This document shows, piece by piece, positions 14,602 through 20,377 of a stretch of DNA of 20,377 nucleotides (within the stretch, counting starts at the first letter, position 1; each line of letters starts with the position of its first letter). The stretch comes from Betaproteobacteria bacterium UBA6910. GTDB taxonomy: Bacteria; Pseudomonadota; Gammaproteobacteria; Burkholderiales; UBA6910. The notes under the pieces are model-generated. The model saw only the letters and a program-made list of their open reading frames with translations, did no database searches and was not told the DNA's origin. A program made the position numbers and the translations under genes. The stretch spans positions 1 through 20,377 of the forward strand of contig DKBC01000108.1 in the NCBI GenBank assembly GCA_002451065.1, in the 5' to 3' direction.

Positions 14602-16014
14602 TCAGCGACCAGCGCTGCGCTGCCGGTAGAGTTCGTGGAAGGTCTTTCCTTCCGGAGCCGGCATGTCCCGTCCCTGGGTCCAACCCGATGCTCCAGGCGG
14701 CAGGCGGTGAATAAGGCGTTCGCTGCCGCCCATGCGGCGGAGCATGCGCGCCGCGAGCCGGGCGCCGAGGGAATAAATTTCCGGCTGGGCTGCGGCGTAG
14801 GCCCAGAGTCGGAGCGCCAGGCGCTCCGTCCACGGGCGCAGCCGCCGTTCCACCTGCTTCTCCCGCAATTTTCGCTGCAGCTCCGGCAACGGGATCTTTA
14901 CCGGGCATACCACGCCGCACTGGTTGCACAGGGTCGAGGCGTTGGGCAGGTCCAGGGCGTTTTCGATGCCCACATAGGAAGGCGTGAGGATCGATCCCAT
15001 GGGTCCGGGATACACCCATCCGTAGGCGTGGCCGCCAATGGTCTGGTAAACAGGGCAGTGATTCATGCAGGCTCCGCAGCGTATGCACCGAAGCATGGCC
15101 TGGAAGTCCGTGCCCAGAAGCCTGCTGCGACCGTTGTCCACAAGCACGATGTGGAAGTGCTCCGGGCCGTCTTCCTCCCCCGGCGCTCTCACCCCGGTCG
15201 TCACCGACACGTAGTTGGTGATGGACTGTCCGGTGGCGGAGCGCGGCAGCAGCCGGAGCAGGGTCGTGACGTCCTCGAGGGTGGGCACCACTTTCTCGAT
15301 GCCGGTGATCGCCACGTGCACCCTGGGCATGGTGGTGCACAGCCGGCCATTCCCCTCGTTGGTTACGATCAGCGTGCTGCCGGTCTCGGCCACGATAAAG
15401 TTGGCGCCGGAGATCCCCATGTCCGCCGAAAGAAAGTGGGGGCGCAGGACTTCCCGCGCCTCCCGGCACAGATCCGGAACCGACTCCTTGCGGGCGCGCT
15501 GATGGTGCCGCTCGAAAAGATCCGAGATCTCGTCCTTGCTCTTGTGCACCACCGGCGCGACGATATGGGAGGGCGGCTCGTTGGCGAGTTGCAGAATGTA
15601 TTCGCCGAGGTCGGTTTCCACGACCTGCACGCCCGCCGCCTCCAGCGCATCGTTGAGCGCGCATTCCTCGCTAACCATGGATTTTGACTTGGCCGCTTTC
15701 TTCACGCCATGGACACGGGCAATGTCGCAGATGATGCGGTTGGCCTCCTCAGCGTTTTCGGCCCAGTGCACCACCGCGCCACGGGCGGTCGCGTTGCGCT
15801 CGAACTGCTCCAGGTAAAGATCCAGGTGCTCCAGCACCCGGTCGCGAATGCGTCGGGCCGCATCCCGGATCTCGTCGAAATTTTCGAGTTCGAGAATGGC
15901 CTGGGCGCGCCCGGCGACGAACTTTCCCTGGGTTTTCCTGAGGGCGTCCTGCAGGCGCCGGTCGGCGAGCTTCTGGCTCGCCGCCGCCTTGAAGTGCATG
16001 GAGCGGACTTGCAT
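14602..16014 (-). CDS. lutB: Lactate utilisation iron-sulfur protein B
   Basis: This 470-residue LutB/LldF/YkgF protein is the central electron-transfer subunit of the LutABC L-lactate dehydrogenase. The LUD-like domain spans about 60-300 (ISGANFIVAETGSTLIVTNE at 201-220). A ferredoxin-type region follows: C310-x2-C313-x2-C316-x3-C320-P for one [4Fe-4S] cluster and C363-x2-C366-x3-C370-P for a second, in which only three cysteines are in register. The GGHAYGWVYPGPMGSILTP segment is highly characteristic. I chose the ATG at 16014 (MQVRSMHFKA), preceded by GAGGG; an in-frame ATG at 16071 adds a non-family stretch. It lies 90 bases after lutA. Confidence 0.93.
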   Translation of the reverse strand: MQVRSMHFKAAASQKLADRRLQDALRKTQGKFVAGRAQAILELENFDEIRDAARRIRDRVLEHLDLYLEQFERNATARGAVVHWAENAEEANRIICDIARVHGVKKAAKSKSMVSEECALNDALEAAGVQVVETDLGEYILQLANEPPSHIVAPVVHKSKDEISDLFERHHQRARKESVPDLCREAREVLRPHFLSADMGISGANFIVAETGSTLIVTNEGNGRLCTTMPRVHVAITGIEKVVPTLEDVTTLLRLLPRSATGQSITNYVSVTTGVRAPGEEDGPEHFHIVLVDNGRSRLLGTDFQAMLRCIRCGACMNHCPVYQTIGGHAYGWVYPGPMGSILTPSYVGIENALDLPNASTLCNQCGVVCPVKIPLPELQRKLREKQVERRLRPWTERLALRLWAYAAAQPEIYSLGARLAARMLRRMGGSERLIHRLPPGASGWTQGRDMPAPEGKTFHELYRQRSAGR

Positions 16015-16104
16015 GGCCCTCAGACCGGACTCGACGCGACACGCCGAGGAGCCAGCACCGCGGATCGCCATTGGGTGAAGCGGGACTGCATTCGAGAACC
16101 CTCC

Positions 16105-16833
16105 CTATTCACCCTCGATGCCGGCAAGGACTTCCGCAACGTGGAGCACCCTCGTCTTGTGGTCCCCCATGCGCCGCAGCCGGCCCTCAATGTTGAGCAT
16201 ACAGCCGAGGTCCCCGAGCACCAGCGCGTCCGCGCCCGACGCCTGGACGTCTTGACACTTGTTGTCCGCCAGTTTCGCTGAGATCTCGCCGTACTTGATG
16301 GAAAAGGTTCCCCCGAAACCACAGCAGGTCTCGGATCTCTCCATTTCCTTTAGCTGGAGACCCGCAACCTTGGCCAGCAACTGCCGGGGCTGGTGCTTCA
16401 CCCCCATTTCCCGCAGCCCGGCGCAGGAATCGTGGTAAGTCACCACGCCGTCGAAGCGGCCGGGGACATCCCCAAGCCGTGCCCGGTTCACCAGGAAGTC
16501 CGTGAGCTCGAAGGTGCGGGCCGCAAGCCCCCGCATGTCCTCGTACTCGGGCTCGCCCCGGAACAGCTCCGGAAAATGTTCCCGGATCATGCCACTGCAG
16601 GACCCGGATGGCGCCACCACGTAGTCACAGTGCCTGAACTCCCGCAAGACTTTCCGCGCCAGAAGCTGCGCCGCCTCACGGTCGCCGGAATTGTAGGCCG
16701 GCTGCCCGCAGCAGGTCTGGGTCTCGGGAAATACCACCTCGCAGCCGGCGCTCTCCAGCAGCGTGATCGCCGCGAAACCGATGCGCGGACGCATCAGGTC
16801 AACCAGGCAGGTGACGAAAAGACCGACACGCAT
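16105..16833 (-). CDS. lutA: Lactate utilisation protein A (CCG-domain Fe-S protein)
   Basis: This 242-residue LutA/LldE protein has two CCG (cysteine-rich) domains of the kind that bind non-cubane or cubane iron-sulfur clusters in heterodisulfide reductase and glycolate oxidase subunits. The first has C9 and C41-C42-G (TQTCCGQPAYNSG); the second has C137 (YHDSCAGLRE) and C170-C171-G (ETCCGFGGTFSIKY). The ATG at 16833 is preferred because MRVGLFVTCLVD is the usual N-terminus and because the alternative ATG at 16869 falls inside the proposed -10 box. It is the first gene of the operon and diverges from iclR. Confidence 0.93.
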   Translation of the reverse strand: MRVGLFVTCLVDLMRPRIGFAAITLLESAGCEVVFPETQTCCGQPAYNSGDREAAQLLARKVLREFRHCDYVVAPSGSCSGMIREHFPELFRGEPEYEDMRGLAARTFELTDFLVNRARLGDVPGRFDGVVTYHDSCAGLREMGVKHQPRQLLAKVAGLQLKEMERSETCCGFGGTFSIKYGEISAKLADNKCQDVQASGADALVLGDLGCMLNIEGRLRRMGDHKTRVLHVAEVLAGIEGE

Positions 16834-16864
16834 GTGGGCATTGGAAAGGCGCGTTGACCTGGAG

Positions 16865-16870
16865 ATCATA
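16865..16870 (-). promoter_or_regulatory. Candidate extended -10 promoter of the lut operon
   Basis: On the minus strand TGC-TATGAT (extended -10, with TATGAT at 16870-16865) lies about 30 bases upstream of the lutA ATG. The best -35 is only CTTGGG at 17-base spacing, so activation by the divergent IclR protein would make sense. Pattern-based only. Confidence 0.4.
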
Positions 16871-16895
16871 GCACAGCGCCGCCCGACCCAAGCGA

Positions 16896-16924
16896 TTGTG
16901 ACGCGCCGTTCCCCATCCTAAAAT
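16896..16924 (+). promoter_or_regulatory. Candidate iclR promoter
   Basis: TTGTGA (16896-16901), a 17-base spacer and TAAAAT (16919-16924) read toward iclR. The transcript would start near 16931, about 24 bases before the ATG. The two divergent promoters are separated by only about 25 bases, so one bound regulator could affect both. Confidence 0.55.
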
Positions 16925-16954
16925 TCAGCTACGCTTTCATTTCCGTTGCCCGCG

Positions 16955-17764
16955 ATGAAACCAGCAGGTCCCGCTACCAAGACCCGGGTCCAGGTGCTCG
17001 AGCGCACGATGATGCTGCTGGAGACCCTGGCGGAACACGCCCGGCCCTCGTCCCTCAAGCAGCTGTCGGGGGAAACCGGGCTACATCCGTCCACCGCCCA
17101 CCGCATCCTGGCGGTACTGGTGGAGCACCGGCTGGTGGACCGGGTGGAGCCCGGCGCCTACCGGCTCGGCATACGGCTCCTCGAGCTCGGGCACGTGGTT
17201 AAGTCGCGCCTCAACGTGCGCCAGGAAGCTTTGCCCCACATGGAGAAACTCCACCGGACCCTGCACGAGAGCGTCAACCTCTCGGTGCGTCAGGGGGACG
17301 AGATTGTCTACATCGAGCGCGTCCTCGGCGGGCGCTCCATGATGCGCATCGTGCACCTGGTCGGCGACCGGGCACCCCTGCACATCACCGCGGTCGGCAA
17401 GATTTTCCTGATGGACGCGGGAGCCGAGCAATCCCGGGAGTACGCCCGACGCACCGGGCTGCCTGCGCGCACCCGCAATACGCTCACCAGCCTACCGAAG
17501 CTGATGCAGGAGCTCGAGCGCGTGCGTCGCCTGGGCTATGCCTTCGACAACGAGGAAACGGAGATCGGGGTTCGCTGCATCGGGGCGGGGATCCGCGATG
17601 ACGAGGGTAGGCTGATCGCCGGACTGTCGGTGTCCGCCCCAGCCCCGCGATTGGAACGGTCCTGGGCTCCCATCGTGAAGGAAACCGCGGACGAGATCTC
17701 CAGCGCGCTCGGTTTCCGATCGCGCTTCTTCTCAGGGCAACGCGAGATAGTGGACGGAGAATAG
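16955..17764 (+). CDS. IclR-family transcriptional regulator
   Basis: This 269-residue protein has the two IclR domains: an N-terminal winged helix (about 10-75; LKQLSGETGLHPSTAHRILA at about 34-53 is the helix-turn-helix) and a C-terminal effector-binding domain (about 85-255; QGDEIVYIERVLGG, LHITAVGKIFLMDAG, CIGAGIRDDEG). The ATG at 16955 is used; an in-frame TTG at 16946 would add three residues. It is divergent from lutA, and IclR proteins typically control adjacent catabolic operons in response to a pathway metabolite, so a lactate-related or other hydroxyacid ligand is a reasonable guess. Its 3' end overlaps the end of egtD by 33 bases on the opposite strand. Confidence 0.92.
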   Translation: MKPAGPATKTRVQVLERTMMLLETLAEHARPSSLKQLSGETGLHPSTAHRILAVLVEHRLVDRVEPGAYRLGIRLLELGHVVKSRLNVRQEALPHMEKLHRTLHESVNLSVRQGDEIVYIERVLGGRSMMRIVHLVGDRAPLHITAVGKIFLMDAGAEQSREYARRTGLPARTRNTLTSLPKLMQELERVRRLGYAFDNEETEIGVRCIGAGIRDDEGRLIAGLSVSAPAPRLERSWAPIVKETADEISSALGFRSRFFSGQREIVDGE

Positions 17765-18703
17765 GCCGGCCTCGTCGGTCCAGACGTAGGACGGCCAGTA
17801 GCCGGCGCCCGCGGCGAAAAGCTGGAACTCCTCCACCGAATACTTGTAGGAATATTCCGTGAGCAGGGTCTCCCCCTCGGCAAACTCGAAGCGATTGCCC
17901 GATATGTTCACGAACTGCCGGGCAAGGCTCACGAGGTGCATTTCGATTCGATCCTGTTGCTCATTGTAGAAGGCGTGATGCCGGAACCTGCTGAGGTCGA
18001 AATCGCTCTGCAGCTCCCGGTTGATGCGTTCCAGGACATTTAGGTTGAACTCCGCCGTCACGCCCTGGACGTCGTTATAGGCGGCTTCCAGCACGGCGCG
18101 CGATTTCTTGAGATCGACCCCGATCAGGGCTGCACCCCCGGGTCCCAGCAGCGTCGCCATGTGGCGCAAAAACGCCGCCGCCTCCTCGCGCGTGAAGTTC
18201 CCGATGGTCGAACCCGGAAAGTAGAGGGCTCGCCGCTGGACCTTCGGAAGGTTGAACTCGGGCAGCGCCAGAGGTTGCGAAAAGTCGGCCCGCACCGCGA
18301 TGAAGCGGACGCGGGGGAATTCCCGCGATAGCGCGTCGCAGGACGATTCGAGCTGCTCCCAGGCTATGTCCACGGGGACAAAGGCGACCGGCGCCAGGGA
18401 TTGGAGCAGCAGCCTCGTCTTTTCGCTATTACCGCATCCGATCTCGATCAGCGCGCATCCGGGGCCCAGGGCTCGCGCCATATCGGTCGCCCGCCGGCGC
18501 ATAAGGGAGAGTTCCGCGCGGGTCAGATAATATTCCGGGAGTTCGCAAATGGCATTGAACAGCTCGCATCCGCGGGCATCGTAGAAGTATTTGGGAGGAA
18601 TCGACTTGCGCGGCGCGGAGAGCCCGGCCACCACGTCCGCGAACAGGCTGTTCAGGGGAGGGCGAAGATCGACGAAGCTAAGGTGAGTGCGTTTTCGTGG
18701 CAC
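17732..18703 (-). CDS. egtD: L-histidine N(alpha)-methyltransferase EgtD
   Basis: This 323-residue SAM-dependent enzyme of the EgtD/DUF2260 family trimethylates histidine to hercynine, the first step of ergothioneine synthesis. The N-terminus contains YFYDARGCELFNAICELPEY. SAM binding is at ALIEIGCGNSEKT (84-96). Residues lining the histidine site in mycobacterial EgtD have likely counterparts: N169 (GSTIGNF), Y209 (EAAYND) and the E283-Y-S285 pair (LLTEYSYKYS), so true histidine specificity is plausible. The start is GTG at 18703 with no clear ribosome site. The usual partner EgtB is not next to it within this window. The last 33 bases overlap iclR antisense, so these two convergent transcripts must run into each other. 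Confidence 0.92.
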   Translation of the reverse strand: MPRKRTHLSFVDLRPPLNSLFADVVAGLSAPRKSIPPKYFYDARGCELFNAICELPEYYLTRAELSLMRRRATDMARALGPGCALIEIGCGNSEKTRLLLQSLAPVAFVPVDIAWEQLESSCDALSREFPRVRFIAVRADFSQPLALPEFNLPKVQRRALYFPGSTIGNFTREEAAAFLRHMATLLGPGGAALIGVDLKKSRAVLEAAYNDVQGVTAEFNLNVLERINRELQSDFDLSRFRHHAFYNEQQDRIEMHLVSLARQFVNISGNRFEFAEGETLLTEYSYKYSVEEFQLFAAGAGYWPSYVWTDEAGLFSVHYLALP

Positions 18704-18788
18704 GGCGAACAGCAGTGAATACTAGGGGCCGGGAAACCTTGCCCCCCGGGGCATTACTCGCCGCCGGAGTCCCCGTATCCTACTGCTA

Positions 18789-19709
18789 TCAGCCGATGTT
18801 TGCCGAAGCGAGCGCGCTTTCGATCCACTTGCGGATCCGGTTGGCGTCTCCCAGTCGCGTGTTCTTGCCCCACGAATCCAGGAGCACGATGACCAGGTCT
18901 CTCCCGGCAATCGTCGCCCGCATCACCAGGCAGCGTCCCGCTTCACTGATGTACCCTGTCTTCGACAGACCGATTTCCCAATTCGGGCTCCTCACCAGGC
19001 GATTGGAATTTCCAAACCTGAGAAGGCGCCGGTAGCCGCGGACCTTCACGGAATAGGCTGGCAAGGTGGTGAATTCCTGGATCAACGGATAAGCATGGGC
19101 CGCCTCGACCAGCTTAACGAGGTCCTCCGCGGTGGAAACGTTGTCGCTATTGAGCCCGGTGGCGTCGGCGAAGCGGGTGTTTTGCATGCCCAGCTCCCGC
19201 GCCTTGATGTTCATTTTAGCGACGAACATTGCTGTGCCGCCGGGGTAGGTCCGTCCCAACGCTGCGGCGGCCCGGTTCTCGGAGGCCATGAGCGCCAGCC
19301 TTAGCAGGTCTTCCCGGGTCAGTTCCGACCGTACCCGCAGCCGCGAGCGCGTGCCCTTGAGATGATCCACATCCTCCGAGGTAATGGAGATGGTCTCGTC
19401 GAGAGGCAGCTTCGCGTCCAGCACCACGATCGCGGTCATGAGCTTGGTGATGGACGCAATCGGCGTGACCTCGTCCGAGTTCTTGTCGTAAAGGACCTGG
19501 CCGCTCTGCTCGTCGTAGACCAGAGCGGCCGCGGACTTGAGCCTCAGACGCGAGGGCTCCAGCTCATCCAACACCTCGGGTGCCGCCGCAGCGCTGGCCG
19601 CGGCGTGTTTGCCCGCGGCAGACCCCGGATCGGCTACTCCCCCCCCTGCGGCAAACGCGCTGCCAGCGATCGCGACCAACGCGGCCAGACACAAGCAACC
19701 TAACCTCAT
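18789..19709 (-). CDS. pbpG: D-alanyl-D-alanine endopeptidase, PBP7/8 type
   Basis: This 306-residue exported serine peptidase of the S11 family (PbpG/DacA) trims peptidoglycan cross-links in the periplasm. It has a signal peptide (residues 1-20, cleavage likely after SAFA), an Ala/Gly-rich linker to about 45, and the three catalytic motifs: S86-I-T-K89, S143-E-N145 and K250-T-G252. The protein ends soon after the catalytic domain, without the C-terminal amphipathic anchor of PBP5/6, which fits the endopeptidase PBP7/8 group better. The ATG at 19709 follows a G-rich ribosome site (GGGGGGAG) at close spacing. The 97-base AT-richer gap upstream probably carries its promoter, but no hexamer pair is convincing. 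Confidence 0.9.
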   Translation of the reverse strand: MRLGCLCLAALVAIAGSAFAAGGGVADPGSAAGKHAAASAAAAPEVLDELEPSRLRLKSAAALVYDEQSGQVLYDKNSDEVTPIASITKLMTAIVVLDAKLPLDETISITSEDVDHLKGTRSRLRVRSELTREDLLRLALMASENRAAAALGRTYPGGTAMFVAKMNIKARELGMQNTRFADATGLNSDNVSTAEDLVKLVEAAHAYPLIQEFTTLPAYSVKVRGYRRLLRFGNSNRLVRSPNWEIGLSKTGYISEAGRCLVMRATIAGRDLVIVLLDSWGKNTRLGDANRIRKWIESALASANIG

Positions 19710-19806
19710 CTCCCCCCCAATCAGGCCACCAACCCAAGACTGGCAATTAACTTAACAAAAATCGCGGCCTAGGAAAAGATCTTCGAAACCATATGAGGAA
19801 AAATCC

Positions 19807-20377
19807 TCACCTTCCCCCGCCGGCCTGCAGGGGAAGGGCCATGCCTCGATCGGAGTCCCCCGCCTGCTCGAGGATCTCCAGCGCTTGCTGCTCCTGCTGC
19901 TGAAGGGCCCACATGTGGGCATAGGCTCCCTCTGCTGCCAGCAACTCGCGATGAGTACCGCGCTCGGCGATACGCCCATGTTCCATGACCAGAATCTGGT
20001 CTGCATCCACGATGGTCGAAAGCCGATGAGCAATGGTGAGGGTGGTGCGGTTCGCGGCAATGCGCCGAAGCTCCGCCTGGATCGCCTTTTCGCTTTTCGA
20101 ATCGAGAGCGGACGTTGCCTCGTCGAATATCAGAACCCTTGGATTCTTCAGCAGGGCGCGGGCGATGGCCACACGCTGCTTCTCGCCCCCGGAAAGCTTT
20201 AGCCCTCTCTCGCCCACCAGGGTTTCATATCCATCCGGCAAGCCCGCGATGAATTCATGGATATGGGCCGATCGGGCCGCCTCGATCACCTCCTCCGGGC
20301 TGGTTTCGGGGCGCCCGTACTGGATGTTGTAGAAGATCGTGTCATTGAACAGAACCGTGTCCTGGGGCACGATGCCG
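19807..20377 (-). CDS. ATM1-type ABC exporter, C-terminal part of ATPase domain (partial)
   Basis: About 189 residues are visible; the N-terminal membrane domain and Walker A lie beyond the right edge. Seen in order: Q-loop ([12 protein letters not shown]), the ABC signature [16 protein letters not shown], Walker B with catalytic Glu ([10 protein letters not shown]), D-loop (ALDSKSE) and the H-loop (LTIAHRLST). The run [12 protein letters not shown]...NIQYGRP is characteristic of the ATM1/HMT1/ABCB7 group, half-transporters that move glutathione-linked compounds or metal conjugates across the inner membrane. The C-terminus is a Gln/Glu-rich helix ([13 protein letters not shown]) and a short Gly-rich tail. 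ATM1 assignment rests on motif style and is good but not certain. Confidence 0.88.
   Translation of the reverse strand, partial: GIVPQDTVLFNDTIFYNIQYGRPETSPEEVIEAARSAHIHEFIAGLPDGYETLVGERGLKLSGGEKQRVAIARALLKNPRVLIFDEATSALDSKSEKAIQAELRRIAANRTTLTIAHRLSTIVDADQILVMEHGRIAERGTHRELLAAEGAYAHMWALQQQEQQALEILEQAGDSDRGMALPLQAGGGR

Noticed and set aside
16834..16869. Alternative lutA start at 16869
   Set aside because: The ATG lies inside the candidate -10 hexamer, has no ribosome site, and adds twelve residues absent from the usual LutA N-terminus.
18741..18752. GCCCC-CC-GGGGC palindrome between pbpG and egtD
   Set aside because: Loop too small for a stable hairpin and no T-run follows on either strand; likely a by-product of GC-rich sequence.
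19795..19808. Hairpin GAGGA/TCCTC at the end of the ABC exporter gene
   Set aside because: A 5-bp stem overlapping the stop codon and not followed by a T-run on the minus strand; it does not qualify as an intrinsic terminator.

Overview
The window is high-GC (roughly two thirds G+C by eye), tightly packed and almost entirely protein-coding. The gene set points to a proteobacterium, most likely of the Betaproteobacteria or a neighbouring gammaproteobacterial group: a LutABC lactate-oxidation operon, an EgtD histidine methyltransferase, a PBP7/8-type peptidase, an ATM1-type ABC exporter and a Mrp-like antiporter cluster. The taxonomic placement is inference from gene content and protein style. 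There is no rRNA, tRNA, CRISPR array or insertion sequence, and no sign of recent transfer.

Region 1 (1-6541, minus strand) is a Mrp/Mnh-type cation/proton antiporter operon running off the left edge. In transcription order it encodes E, F, G, a fusion of the MrpA C-terminal domains (MbhD and MbhE type) with MnhB, then C, D, a NuoL-like D paralogue, an 80-residue two-helix protein and a third D paralogue that is cut by the window edge. No full-length MrpA is present. Gene order matches archaeal membrane-bound hydrogenase antiporter modules (MbhA-H) rather than the classical mrpABCDEFG order. Most genes overlap by 1 to 11 bases.

Region 2 (6542-7714) holds a 419-base divergent control region with repeated TTGC/GCAA inverted repeats, a plus-strand MarR-family regulator (6961-7512) and a strong intrinsic terminator. 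Facing marR is a minus-strand promoter (TTGACA, 16-base spacer, TATTAT) with no coding gene behind it. Promoter, three hairpins and terminator together outline a candidate small RNA of about 130 nt.

Region 3 (7715-11255, minus strand) has a YbdK-type carboxylate-amine ligase translationally coupled to a CPA2 (Kef-like) antiporter lacking a C-terminal nucleotide-binding domain. Upstream of these is a YrbG-type Ca2+/Na+ exchanger that may belong to the next operon.

Region 4 (11309-17764) is a lactate-utilisation operon in which lutA and lutB are separated from lutC by a CoA-acylating methylmalonate-semialdehyde dehydrogenase and a D-2-hydroxyacid dehydrogenase. A divergent IclR regulator with a clear sigma-70-like promoter probably controls it.

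Region 5 (17732-20377, minus strand) contains egtD (overlapping iclR tail to tail by 33 bases, with no egtB in sight), a periplasmic PbpG-type D-Ala-D-Ala peptidase, and the C-terminal part of an ATM1-type ABC exporter that enters from the right edge.

The common thread is ion and redox homeostasis: monovalent-cation and calcium antiport, thiol-related metabolism (YbdK, EgtD, ATM1-type exporter) and hydroxyacid oxidation feeding electrons into the membrane.
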